Shown here in pieces: positions 11,722 to 22,649 of a stretch of DNA of 64,000 nucleotides. The notes beneath the pieces were generated by a model. That model saw only the letters and a program-made list of their open reading frames with translations. It had not been told where the DNA came from and ran no database searches. Both the position numbers and the translations under genes were made by a program. Every line of letters begins with the position of its first letter. The first letter of the stretch is position 1. This DNA is from Viridothelium virens (Eukaryota > Ascomycota > Dothideomycetes > Trypetheliales > Trypetheliaceae). The DNA is taken from positions 248,001 through 312,000 of the forward strand of contig ML991778.1 of assembly GCA_010094025.1 (NCBI GenBank), read 5' to 3'.

Positions 11722-12474
11722 ATGCCGAGCATTCCTCCTATCGTCAATGCGACACTTCAAGCCGTTGTCTTCAGCGCTACATCCAACATCATTGCTCAGG
11801 CATTGACAGCGTATCAGAAAGACGTACATAATTCCATCTTCTATGTTCGGAGATAGCGCTGATTGCTCGTCTAGAAACCTTTTACTCTCGACACCGTAGC
11901 CTTAACTCAATTCGTTCTGTTCTCCATCCTGTCCACGCCACCTAATTTTCTCTGGCAAGAATGGCTTGAAGATACCTTCCCCGGCCACACCCCTGATACC
12001 ACCTCAGCACCGTCCACAAAAGCCAAGCAAGAACCCAAGGAAATCACACGTGTTTTCACCACGTCCTCGGGCGAAGTCATCGAAAAGAAGATCCTCTCCA
12101 GACCACCTAGTCCATCCGCTGCGGAAGAGACGAAGAGACTATCTACTATCGAGAGTCGGACGAACAGCCCTTCGAGCAAGCTCAATATTCGCAACACAGC
12201 CTGCAAATTCTTGCTTGATCAAACCGTTGGGGCTTTGTTGAATACGATAGGGTTTATCGCTGGCCTGGGCGCATTGAAGGGCAAGAATGGTGAACAGATT
12301 TCTGCGGCAATCAAGAATGAGTCTGTGTCAATGATTGTGGCGGGATACAAGCTTTGGCCCTTGGTCAGCATCATTAGCTTTACCCTCATCCCCTTTCAAT
12401 GGCGCCTTGCTTTTGCAAGTCTTGTTGGAGTAGGCTGGGGTGTGTTCTTGAGTCTGGCTGCCGGTGGCCAATGA
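11722..12474 (+). CDS. Mpv17/PMP22 family membrane protein
   Basis: Two exons, 11722-11823 and 11875-12474, giving 233 residues. The C-terminal half carries the family hallmark: DQT near residue 146, then an NxxxF-type helix, a GYKLWP block that matches the conserved WP..N region, and a last hydrophobic helix. Family members (Mpv17, Sym1, PMP22) are four-helix proteins of the mitochondrial inner membrane or peroxisome that form or modulate channels. Here a charged Ser/Thr/Lys-rich insertion of about 70 residues sits between helices 2 and 3, longer than in Sym1. The family is well supported; the organelle cannot be decided from the sequence. Confidence 0.85.
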
Positions 12475-12752
12475 GCCTTTGGTCAATCAAAGGGATATTG
12501 GTGAAGGGCATATGTCACATGCATCCAGCCGGAAACTACGATGAGGTGTGTATTTCAAACCTCGGTCTGACGTCTTTACACAAGTGTTGCGAATAGCGCA
12601 GCGATAGTTACTTGATACCCTAGGGCATAGAATTAATCTTCTGACCTGACACATCACTGCAGTGCTGCCGATAGTTGCAACAGGCAAAAACAAGCTATCA
12701 GAAATCCCTTACCCCGACCATGATATAATGACCGACTTTCCAAACAACCGTC

Positions 12753-13700
12753 TCACTGAGTCGTCCGTCCATGCTCTCCGAGTGTGACCTCCGGCCAGAT
12801 CAGAGATTTCATGGTCATGGCGTCATCAAAACATTGTTTCAGTTGCCCGTAGGAATGGCTCGAGAACTTCCCACACACTCCATCGCTTTGCCAAATTGAC
12901 ATGCCACGCGACCCAACTTCTCCCATCGGTTCGCGGTAGGCTTCGTCCGCCCTACAAGCACCGAGAAGCTCGAAGAACTTGAAGAATTTGAACAGCTGCT
13001 CGAATGTATGTGGCATTATGACCCGTTCGACAACTGTGTCTCTGTGATCCCCAATCCGGCCCTGGGCTGTGTGCATGAGAAGAGACCACGTTGATTCCGG
13101 GGTGTGTATCTTGGTCAGGACGCTGTAAAACATGACATCGAAATCTCGCCGGCTCATGAACCGCCAATTCACAGGGACAGCATCTGGGACCGCGTGCAGC
13201 AAGGTTTGGAACTTGTGAAATAAAACGTTAAGGTCGAGCGAGGTTGCAATGAGGCGTTGGTACATGAAGAGCCACCATTCGTGCTGCTGGTTGAATCTCC
13301 GGTGCCATGTCTGGTATCTCATCTCCCATTTAACTTCCTTTGCCATGAGCTTGTAGCCAAGCTGAGGGTCCGGAAGTGTCTTGGCCAGAAAATAATCCAT
13401 CAGGCGACGAATATGCCTGCAGAAGACGTTGAAATACTGGGGAGTAGACTTTGCGAGTTCTAGACACTCCTCAAATGTCGGCACAGCCGTGAGTACGTCG
13501 CACAGTAGCTCCTCGTTCATGCAATGAAGTAATTGCTCGTTGCGTTGCCTGCATCCAGGTCGCCTTAAAAATTCAGGGAGGGTATTCATATTATCTGGTG
13601 ATAATAGATTCAAGGACCGTGACATTGTTGAAGTACAGTGACGAAAGTATATGATGACTGTGTTCCTACAAGATCTTGACAAACAGTGCAACTTCCTCAT
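12753..13700 (-). CDS. Unrecognised protein
   Basis: Single-exon frame of 315 residues starting at the ATG at 13700; a later start at the Met in the MSRSLN stretch (about residue 26) is equally possible and would drop a basic, cysteine-containing leader. The rest is rich in Phe, Tyr, Trp, His and Leu, looks globular and helical, and lacks a signal peptide or membrane segment. I do not recognise a domain. The frame is far longer than expected by chance and has no in-frame interruption. It is convergent with the Mpv17-type gene, ending 279 bp from it. Confidence 0.62.
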   Translation of the reverse strand: MRKLHCLSRSCRNTVIIYFRHCTSTMSRSLNLLSPDNMNTLPEFLRRPGCRQRNEQLLHCMNEELLCDVLTAVPTFEECLELAKSTPQYFNVFCRHIRRLMDYFLAKTLPDPQLGYKLMAKEVKWEMRYQTWHRRFNQQHEWWLFMYQRLIATSLDLNVLFHKFQTLLHAVPDAVPVNWRFMSRRDFDVMFYSVLTKIHTPESTWSLLMHTAQGRIGDHRDTVVERVIMPHTFEQLFKFFKFFELLGACRADEAYREPMGEVGSRGMSIWQSDGVCGKFSSHSYGQLKQCFDDAMTMKSLIWPEVTLGEHGRTTQ

Positions 13701-13886
13701 CACCCAGGCTGATTAGAAACTCATGGAGGAAAGGACTCCCTGTTTAATGCAACCTTGGCACGGCATCTGCATCTGCAAAAGGTTGGTGGCTCTCATCCCT
13801 TCCGAAGTCTTACATCTTCACCGTGCTGCATGTGCAGATATCGGTCGGTGTATAAGGTAACCTCCATCATCAAATGGTCTCGCCTT

Positions 13887-15005
13887 CTAGAGTTTCCTTC
13901 TCTTTCGCTGGGCATTCTCATCTCCTTCTTCTTTTGATCGTTTCTGGAGGGAAAGGGCTCTTCCTGCTTTCGCCCTTGTTACCATCATGTGCCTTCCCTG
14001 CTCAACCTTGAGTCCTTCCCTTTCTACGATCATCTCTTTATCCTCGTCTCTATCCTCTTCCTTCAGCCACTCTCTTGAATCCTTATGTTCCCTATCCTCC
14101 ACGAGAACCCCGTTGGCCTGGCACATCTCTACCACCGGCTTCTTGTTCCGCTTCCTTCTCGCCCTCTCCTCGTCGGTCACAGGCTTTCCATAAGGCTGCA
14201 TCTCTTTTCCGTTCGCTGGCGCCATCAAATACGCATGCAGACCCCGCCGGAACTGCACTTCAAACTTTTCCGGCGCATCGATGAGGGCTTTGATACATGG
14301 AACACAGCATCTCCTCTTCTGCTGCCACGAGTGCATCTTCCGTCCGAACAAATCCACCTCCGGGTGGCGCCACCGCACCACCAGAATCCGTCCTTTGCCC
14401 TTACCCTTCGCCCATGGGCTCTCGTACGCACTCGGACACTTTCCGCCCCTCACTCCCTGGCAGTCATGGAGTTTCTTCACGAGGTCCCCCTCGGGGTAGA
14501 ATGCCAACCCCGCTTTCACGTAGTCTGCTTCATCGAAGGGATTCTGCTCGAGATTCTTGGGGATCAGTATGCTGAGGCGTGCCTCGCACCAGTCCTCCGA
14601 GCATGAGGTGACGGGGTCGAAAGCGACGTAGTAGTCACTGTTGAATGCGACGGGCTCCGAGGACGCGGTTGGAAAAGATTGAGGGAAAGATTCGGGGAGA
14701 CCCCCAATCAATTCCCGCTCTGCCGAGAGAAGGGGCAGGTTCCGACCGACACGTGGGATTTGAGGTCTTGTGCCGGATGAGGCTGGGTTGTTCTGGTTTT
14801 GCCGTAGCTTGACGGGGTCGGCTCGGGATGCAGATGATGTCGACGAGGTGGAGGGTGTGTTTCGGTCTGAGACCGTGGATGAAAGGATTGAGGATTTGCA
14901 ACTTCGTGACTGGAGTATTCGTCGTGGAGGCAATGTTGCATCCGGGAAAGCCTCGTTCGCATTTGTAAACTTTTCATTGGGATGAGATGCGTAGTGGTCC
15001 CCCAT
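13887..15005 (-). CDS. Unrecognised basic protein, probably nuclear
   Basis: Single-exon frame of 372 residues from the ATG at 15005. The first 100 residues are low-complexity and Ser/Pro/Asn-rich. A central block (about 120-265) is compact, with conserved-looking cysteines (TSCSEDWC, then CCVPC) and aromatic residues, and may be a small zinc-binding domain. The C-terminal third is highly charged and ends in a KRRKL-type basic stretch resembling a nuclear localisation signal. No family is recognised. A TATATAAA sequence on the minus strand at 15154-15161 lies about 150 bp upstream and is a plausible promoter element. Confidence 0.68.
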   Translation of the reverse strand: MGDHYASHPNEKFTNANEAFPDATLPPRRILQSRSCKSSILSSTVSDRNTPSTSSTSSASRADPVKLRQNQNNPASSGTRPQIPRVGRNLPLLSAERELIGGLPESFPQSFPTASSEPVAFNSDYYVAFDPVTSCSEDWCEARLSILIPKNLEQNPFDEADYVKAGLAFYPEGDLVKKLHDCQGVRGGKCPSAYESPWAKGKGKGRILVVRWRHPEVDLFGRKMHSWQQKRRCCVPCIKALIDAPEKFEVQFRRGLHAYLMAPANGKEMQPYGKPVTDEERARRKRNKKPVVEMCQANGVLVEDREHKDSREWLKEEDRDEDKEMIVEREGLKVEQGRHMMVTRAKAGRALSLQKRSKEEGDENAQRKRRKL

Positions 15006-15660
15006 GATGAGTGCAGTTCAAAATTCCGTGGCTTCTAAGCAATCAGTAGTGAAATTGAGGGACTGGATTATCCAGGAAAGCCTCCTATGAATGAGAAAAG
15101 ATATTGTGTGCTGCTGGTATATTTCGGTGGGATAAGCACGAGAGGAGGGCGATTTTATATAGGGCATAGTTCAAAGTTCAGTTGAGGTTCCAAACAAAAT
15201 CCCAAGATTGAGTACCCGAGTGGATTCTTGAATGGACGCAGGCAAAATTCAAAGATTAAGCAGTTCGAAAGCCACAGCTGTTTAATGGTCTGACAAAAGC
15301 CATCCATACTAAGTAATGACAGAATAAAGATAGCTCCATCATGAGCCAGGCATGAAGAAGCGTCCAACTAACACCGCAGATGAAGACAAGTAGCCGCCAT
15401 TTCGAATCGAGAAGAACGCCAAGCCCGCTGTCTGTTCAAACGCTATCATGACTTTGAAAATATCAATCGATCGTGCATGCTCCGTTGCGCCAAAGCAGCA
15501 ACTGCAAATCAAACAATGTCGAAGTTGAAGAGCAAAAAAAGCGTGCGCTTAGATGGGGTGTGGCCCAAGCTCAAGGATGTTTTGGAAGGTGCAGGTGGTG
15601 GTGAGTCGCCGCGGCCGACGCGTCTGGTCGCGAAACTCACACCACTGCTAACTGGCAAAG
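15006..15660. other. Intergenic region
   Basis: Between the start of one minus-strand gene and the stop of the next. Apart from the candidate TATA box, nothing is supported; a 116-codon plus-strand open frame at 15477-15827 overlaps the last exon of the neighbouring gene and is judged a shadow. Confidence 0.5.
15154..15161 (-). promoter_or_regulatory. Candidate TATA box of the gene starting at 15005
   Basis: The sequence TATATAAA reads on the minus strand, 149 bp upstream of the ATG. The distance allows a leader of about 100 nt. Called from sequence and position only. Confidence 0.4.
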
Positions 15661-16759
15661 TTATCCTGTGTCATCAGACCGCGACCTCTTGCTTGAACGG
15701 CCACTCTGAAACGAAAGAGAATTGCTATCGTCTACCTTGCGCTTCGTGTGTCCAGATGTGCCGGCACTGGAGCCCGGTGAGTTGCCTAGTTAGAGGATCA
15801 GCAAAATTAATTCAATGCAGACTTTGAGCGAGTGATTTACCTCGCAAGATAGCCTCTTCACCAAATGAAGGCTCATCAAGCAGGTTCCCCGATGCATCAG
15901 TGTCCATAGGCTCAGTGGTTGATTCTGCTATTTGATTAAGTCCGAAGTTCGTGCGAGGGTCGTTGCGATTCAGAAGCTTACCCCCGATCTTCCGATCAAC
16001 GACGGGCAATGACCTTACACCTTCTCTCCACTGAAGCATGTTGACATCCCAAGCTGCCCGCTCCATTGCGGCCTGCCGCGTTTCTTCATTACTTCGGCTA
16101 ATGTGGTAAGCGTAAAGATATCCGACATCTCGGTCGCCGGATCTGTCAGGTACTGCACGCCTGACATCGGGCGGAGGTCTGAAGATTGGTACAGATCGAA
16201 TATAACCGGTAGATTCCAGATACTGGTGGCCAGAGGGACAGATTATCCTTCTTGGAGCTGAGGTCGAGACACGTATTCGTGGAGCAGAAGGGTTCCGCGG
16301 TTGTAAGCGTGGTAGAACGGACATTGGGGAGTTTGCCAGGTCAAGAACACTGGTGAGCCGTTGGGCAGCAGACACCCATTTGTAGGCTTCCCTTTGCTGC
16401 TCGATTACAAAGGCCACATGAACGTCCCGTTGCAGTTGCTGCTGTATGTCTGGTCCAGCATTAGGGTTCTCCTGCCTCCAACTTGATTGCGATTGGAGAA
16501 ACCGGTCCTGGGACATTCTTTTTTTCTGATATGTCTGTGAAACGGCGGGATTGATTTGGTATCGCTGATAAGAGTTGAGAGGATGCTTGGGTTTTTGCAG
16601 GTCATATCGATCTGAAAAGGCATCGACAACATTATACGAGGGATGGGATGGAGGCGAAGCCGGAGGAGACGGTGGAATGGATGGACCTGAAGCCGGTCGC
16701 CGCCTTTGGTGCGGTGGGTTGGTATTGGCGAGCATATTGGAGGGAAGTGGCAAGCTCAT
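15661..16759 (-). CDS. Unrecognised Pro/Arg-rich protein, probably nuclear
   Basis: Two exons, 16759-15841 and 15785-15661, giving 347 residues. The 55-nt intron (GTAAAT..TAG) is phase 1; removing it replaces a meaningless tail with a basic Ser/Lys/Arg-rich one that includes TKRKV and KRSRS, a likely nuclear localisation signal. The first 60 residues are proline- and serine-rich; the middle contains a glutamine-rich helix and several R-x-x-P patterns. No domain is recognised. The start at 16759 is the first ATG in frame; the frame continues upstream without another one. Confidence 0.68.
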
Positions 16760-18553
16760 TGATGTGAAACTGGGGGAAACAGTTGATCTAAGGCGATTGA
16801 ACAAGGGAAGAGTCCCAATGATGCAGAACGTAGCCGCGCGGGAATGTATGTAGACGGACTGGACGAGATCATGGCCTAGGGGTGGGAAAGCAATGTAGAC
16901 TTATACCTACCGATTGACGCATACGAATCGCCTCGTCCATGGGTTAGGGTAATTTACTGGACGACGACAGCCACTAATGCTGGAGGAGCAGGTCTTTTGG
17001 TGACTTTTGTCAGTGCACGGCAGCAGATCTGCCTGGCTACCGAACAGAACCAAATGCTTGGGAATGGAACACGGTCCAAGCTAAGAGACGTGGGGAAGGT
17101 CACTTGGGCGGTAGTCGATGTTGTGTCAATTGGGGATTGAGCAAAGACGCGCTCTCCAAATGCATGAACAGATTCGGTAATCGGCTTCGCGGAAAGGCCA
17201 GCGCTTGGGCCGCTGATCCCGGAGCCTGGCTTATCCCATGTTCGATCGAGTGCGCGGGCATGTTATACATGGGTGACTAGCAGGCAATCATCGACCAGGA
17301 ATGGACGAAGGGGCCTTGACTGCAAGCACCGCAAGCATGCTGTATGAAGCGATTGCAGGCATACCGCACCCCACTGACCTCTACGAATGACGAAAAAGGC
17401 CATCGACGTTGGACCCACAGCGGTTAGGTCGCAGGGAACGGTCCTTGACTCCTTACAGTAGGGTGATAGGGTGATAGGGCCAAGGAAACTTTCTTCGAGG
17501 CCTCGTCCGGATCGGCGCGATGGCAACCATGATACCACCGATACACTCATGTTCGCGGTCGAGGTCAGGATGCTTGCATTGCTCACGGGCAAGGGGATGG
17601 AAGACGCTCGGCCCGACTGTGGCGTCCAACTCGCTGTAGAGGCCTTGATCACGACGAGAGGCACGAGAGGCGTACTCGTGCCAGGTAAGCCTCACTGCAG
17701 CTCCTTCATCTGACTCGAGGCTGCTCAATTGTTGCGAAAAGTGGAGGGGAGCAGGTTGGCGGCGAGAGGTGAAGTCAGCATAGATCGACTGTAGATCGTG
17801 TTGGTTCTCGCTGATTGGTGGGACGGGGGGCCTGATCTTGCGCCCAAAGCCGCTGTAACAAACTCGGGCAAAAGGTACGTACCCGAGCGCCCATGATCTT
17901 CACCTCTATCCAGACTTGCCTCCTTTCACCCTTGTCCTTGCGGCTCACAAGAGGGGTTTTCTTCTGTGGCTCTGATCAAAGCAAAACTGGAAGCGGATGA
18001 TAGCGTTGCCCTGCTGACCATGCGTCTCGTATTCATCGATCCAATGCAAGGGGCTGCTTGCCAGACCCCGTTGTTTGCAGGCATGATTTTGACTCTACAA
18101 CAACAGGTGAACAATCCTACCCGCATTCACCTCTTTTTTTTTTTTTTTTGCAAGACCCTGGTGGATCCACAGCTTCAAGCCACATCCGTGCCGCTTTCTA
18201 GAAAACCCTCAACTCCCCAGAGCCGCGGGTAAAGGTCGCTCAGAAGCCCCCGCTGTGCTCTCTCGGCCAACGCTAATCTTGAGCCAAGCGGGTCTGCGTC
18301 TGCCTGCCTCACTATACCAACACCGGATAGCAATCACGGTGGTCATCGTCGAACCCAACATCTTGTCTCCCAATATTGTCCGGTTGGTCGATCGCCTAAT
18401 TAGCGGTATATCCAGCCTGCTACCTGCCTTGTCAGAGCGCACTAGATTGACCAATTCGCGCTACCTGTTGTGAACCTTTAATTCTCATCCAGCATGTTTA
18501 CACACCATGGATCCCCCCACTCTAGTCTCGAGTAACGTCGATGTACTACCTGC
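16760..18553. other. Gene-poor region, left part
   Basis: No credible gene. Open frames on opposite strands at 17263-17728 overlap and have no features. It contains a 16-nt T run at 18134-18149 and a tandem GGGTGATA pair at 17461-17476. Base composition is not strikingly AT-rich, so heavy RIP is not evident. Confidence 0.5.
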
Positions 18554-18913
18554 CTACTGACAGCTGACTTCTCGGGCCCTTCCGAACTCACTGCACAGTG
18601 CCACCGTGCTCTGCATAACCGAAGGATTATATTCAGCTCCTACCATGCCTCTCTGAGCATAGGGACCCACTACGAAAAAGTTGCAATGTTCTGACGAGCA
18701 TCTATCTAACCGTGGATCGTATACGAGCTTGGGTAATGGAGCGGCCTCATAGAGGTAGGGTTCGACGAATGAGCTGCTTCTTCGAACCGATTTTTCCACA
18801 ATATGCTCCTCCTCATGATCATCGAGCACTCGTTGCGAGTCTTGCATGAGCAAACTGTCATCACTGTCACTTGTGGACCGGAACAGTCTTGTCTCCAGCG
18901 AGCTTCTCCCCAC
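18554..18913 (-). CDS. Possible exon of an unrecognised gene
   Basis: Open frame of about 119 codons without an ATG at its start: it opens directly after a CATAG acceptor-like sequence, and the first internal Met lies about 24 residues in. The composition is protein-like, with an acidic Asp/Glu/Ser patch, then a Pro/Tyr/Leu segment and two close cysteines. It could be the last exon of a gene whose upstream exons I could not find, or a relic. No family recognised. Confidence 0.28.
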   Translation of the reverse strand: MGRSSLETRLFRSTSDSDDSLLMQDSQRVLDDHEEEHIVEKSVRRSSSFVEPYLYEAAPLPKLVYDPRLDRCSSEHCNFFVVGPYAQRGMVGAEYNPSVMQSTVALCSEFGRAREVSCQ

Positions 18914-21900
18914 CTATGAATATCGTCCGTGCCTCGCTCGCTTCCGGCCTCGCTATCTCATGTCCGATATCGAATGTGGGGTTGTGCAAATCATGTAGAA
19001 TTTAGCATATTGCAAGCATCTTGAGCCTGGAGCCGAGCCGTCCTGACCACTCTGACCTTCGATCTCCGAAGCCACAGACAAGGGAGACCTTGATAAAAGT
19101 CATTAACCTTTGTATTGAAGGAGAGCGGGGAAACAATGCTTCCTCATGAACGTAAAACCATTTCATACTAAGTATTGACAATGGCCCCCATGTCCAATGC
19201 TCCAGATTACTCGTAAGTGGTCCAAGCGATTTTGATCTACCGCCTTCACAGACCAACATCGCCCGGCCAGCGACCCGAACTTCAATGCAAGACTCAGTTC
19301 ATCTTGCCAATGTGACGGGAGCGGTACCGTCGCTTACCAACTTAATTTCTTTCGATGCAGTCCTTATGTTGATTCGTCTGCTGTGCCGCTGCTCTTCTCC
19401 GCCAACCCTATAGAAGCCAATAAATTCCTTCCCGCCGCAAATGGTTGTAGCGGTGAAGGTCACTGAGCATAGGGCTGCGGTAACATGATGCCCACCAACT
19501 TCGACAACCTGCAGTCATGATCCAACATTGCCGTGCACGCATCAGCTAGCCGCTCAATGAGTATGACCGGGAAATGCTTGTTCGCTAGTGCCATAGGATC
19601 TCAATACCTGGTCACTGAGCTCCAACATTTTGCCAATCGTAGGAAACCACTTCGACTGGTACTATTGACACATGCAGCAACTAATTCCTAGTACTCAGTC
19701 ACTTGGATTTTCTGGTGAGATCTTTCGGAAATAGCTATTGAGCGTTTACCACTCCAGGAAAATGCTGGACTTAATGAACGCAAGTGACGAATGGCTTAGA
19801 CACTCCGGCAGATCCCGAGTCTTGCCGAATGCCTCCGCTCAAGCTTAACTTCATTCTATTCCCATCCGACCCATTCAAACATGCTTCTTGCTCGGCCGAA
19901 GCTTCCATGCTGACCCCACAATTACTTTCGTTCAAACCGTCTCGTAAAGTCTGAGCTATTAGTCTACCTGGCGTACCTTCAAAGTAAGTGAGGTCACTAC
20001 CAAAAAGTGATGGACGAAAAAGGACGGACGAACAAAGTCTTCGCCATACGGAACCCAGAAAGGCCTGCTCTTGTGCAACGACTATTGACACTAGGGGCCA
20101 ATCTGAAAAAGAATATTGGAGCTTGCCGTCTGGTCTAAGTCTAAGTATCTGCAAGATCTTTCTCAACCCATGTCCAGCCATCCTCACGTGACGCAATCAT
20201 CGTTTCGTAGCTTGCATTCATCTTCCTGACCAAACAATTAATTTGTGTACTAAGTCCGCTAAGTGTTACCACTTTTCATGCAACCTCTAGACTGACGTTG
20301 ACGAATCGAAACTGCCATTCATTAGACCATCTCGCAGATTATTCCTTTTACCTTCTTCGTGCACAGACAAGGCAAAATGCCTTCTTCGTCCTGGTGAGTA
20401 ATTATTATTTCATTAGGGGCTTCAGCGTTCGCTTAAGCATATTCATGGGACCAAATTTCGCGTTTTGACACCGATGAGGGCGATATATTCAATATATCCA
20501 GAACAGCCGTTTTTCAACGCGTATTTGGCCGATGATTTTGGAGGCCATATCAGGAGCACACGCAAGCTCTCAAACATCAGAACGTCTCGTAAAGACTCAC
20601 ACAAGCATTGCAATTGCCGTGAAGGCTGCAGGCGAAAGCATACGGAATTGCTCTAGTCGCCAATCAATAGCTACGCATTCTCCCGCACCATTCGGTTCGA
20701 TCGTAAATAGCTCTACCCTATCAGTACTTTGTGGAGGGCTAAGGCACCCGTGCTCGCTATCATGATGGTCAGCCAATGTGACTTAGCCATTTCATGCGCG
20801 TTGATCTGATGCGATCGCAAAGGGCCCCGACCTTCGCGCTGTCTATTTGCTAATCAGTAGATGATAGGCATCAATCTAACACTTTTCCCGTGTCAGGCGC
20901 GTTTTTACAGTGACAGCTCTGTAGCCTGACGATGTCGGCGATCCTACTCAATAATCGGATTGCGGATCATGGCAACAGCTGGTATTGGGTGATTGGTTGT
21001 CTAGATGATCATGCAGGTGCCGCGTTTAGTGGGGCTGTAGATTTTCTACCTGAGATCGGGTTTCTAGCTGCAGCAAGTAGTTTGGTAGGAGTCCTGATTG
21101 GTCGGAGCGATCACCAATATCTGGAGGTGCCGATGGGTAGATGGGTGCACTGCGGTAAATGCGTAAGGCTGAAAGCTGGGCCCAGATGAGGCTTGCAGTG
21201 ATCAACATTGCATATATGCCCGGCAGGATTTGAGCGTTGAACAGTTTGATAGATAGAGGACAGATTCTTAGACTAATGCGGCAGGCATGTTCATCGTACA
21301 TTGCAGCTAGTGGAGAGGAGAAGAAAAAAAGTAAAGAAAAGAAGAAAGGAAAAGAGGCAGCAAAGCCGCCAAAGCATTGAGAACGGGAATATAGTGCTTA
21401 TTGTTACAATGCCTACCATTTACCTAAGGCTCAAGTGTTTCCGGTAAAGCTGGGTCGGGCCTCGGCCCGCTGCAAACCCCAGTGGCTGGCTTGTTGGCTG
21501 ACATCGATGCCTGTTCCGTAGGATGCAGCTCGTTGACTTCAGCTACCAGCTCGGTGCTCATGGACTCCCATGCTAAATTTCATCTAGAAGAGCGGGGTTT
21601 GATAGGCCTCCCGAGGTCCGGGCCGATTCTCAAGGTTCTCGACAACCGCGTTTGAATATATGATCTTCTCGATATGCAAATGATGCTCGACGTAATCACT
21701 ATTTGTCCCGCTGTCGCATTGGTTGCTTAGTTCGGAACTCCACCAAAGGGGGCCTTACGGTACAGTATCCACAAATTATTGTAGTTGTCAAGAGTCCTAA
21801 CCTTTGCTGGCTTCGTAGCCTCAAAAGGGAATCGATAGAGACTCAGCTGCCTGGTGCCATGAGCCGCGAGAAAGAAGGCCATCGAACCGGTGGTCGAGTT

Positions 21901-22649
21901 GGAATCAGAAGGGTAAAGACTTTGAGCGAATTTATGCGGTTCGTATAGGCTGGAGGACTGTACGGTAAGACCATGTTGTTTTTGCCCCTCGCACCGGACG
22001 AATATTCAGCATAACCAGATTATGGCCTTGGTTGCGTAAAGCTCAAACTTTTCGTGCACTTGAGATTTGCTCGGGAGCTGATCCGTAAAATATGAGTATC
22101 AATGTGCAACTCCTTGGTGTAATCGGAAAAGCAGGTGAAATGAGTGTTTGTTAACTCGAAACTAATATTGTCTATGGCGACCTCGCTTGATACGCATGAG
22201 TGCTCCAACCTTCATTGAACGTGCATATGTGCGTAATGGACCTTTCTTTGCAGCTGCACCGCTGTGTCGATTGGATCGGGAGGAGGCTGGAGGCTGAGGC
22301 TTGTACAATTACGGAAAACTAGCTAGGTGGGTAGTTACGGTGCGCCGTACCGAGTAGTCACAACATCACAATGTAATTGGTGCGAGACGAGTCCTCGACT
22401 TTAACCCTCACGACCCTTCACAGGACTTCCACCTACAAAGCTACGGATCTCGCTAGCCTGCTTACCGCACTTGTGCAGTATACGGATAATGGAAATCCAA
22501 AGATGAATCATTTCCAATGCCATCCGGTGCCATCCAACGCCAACAAGCCTGACACGAATGGTTATTACAGACGCGACTGACGTCATTGCTAGTCCCGTAA
22601 AACACGAGAACTCGTGGCGAGAAAGAACTTCTCGACTGTCTCAAATTTT
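18914..22649. other. Gene-poor region, right part
   Basis: About 3.7 kb with no supported gene. The longest frames (141 codons on the minus strand at 19771-20196, 85 codons on the plus strand at 20932-21189) carry no recognisable motif and could be chance. I see no terminal repeats, transposase or reverse transcriptase signature. It may be regulatory, an RNA-only locus or decayed DNA. Confidence 0.45.

Noticed and set aside
14085-14606. 173-codon plus-strand frame
   Set aside because: Antisense to the basic nuclear-type protein at 13887-15005, which has the better composition.
18134-18149. 16-nt T run as a transposon tail
   Set aside because: No target-site duplication or LINE/SINE sequence lies next to it; plain homopolymer runs are common in fungal intergenic DNA.
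19771-20196. 141-codon minus-strand frame as a gene
   Set aside because: Mixed composition, no motif, no splice partner; within chance length for this base composition.
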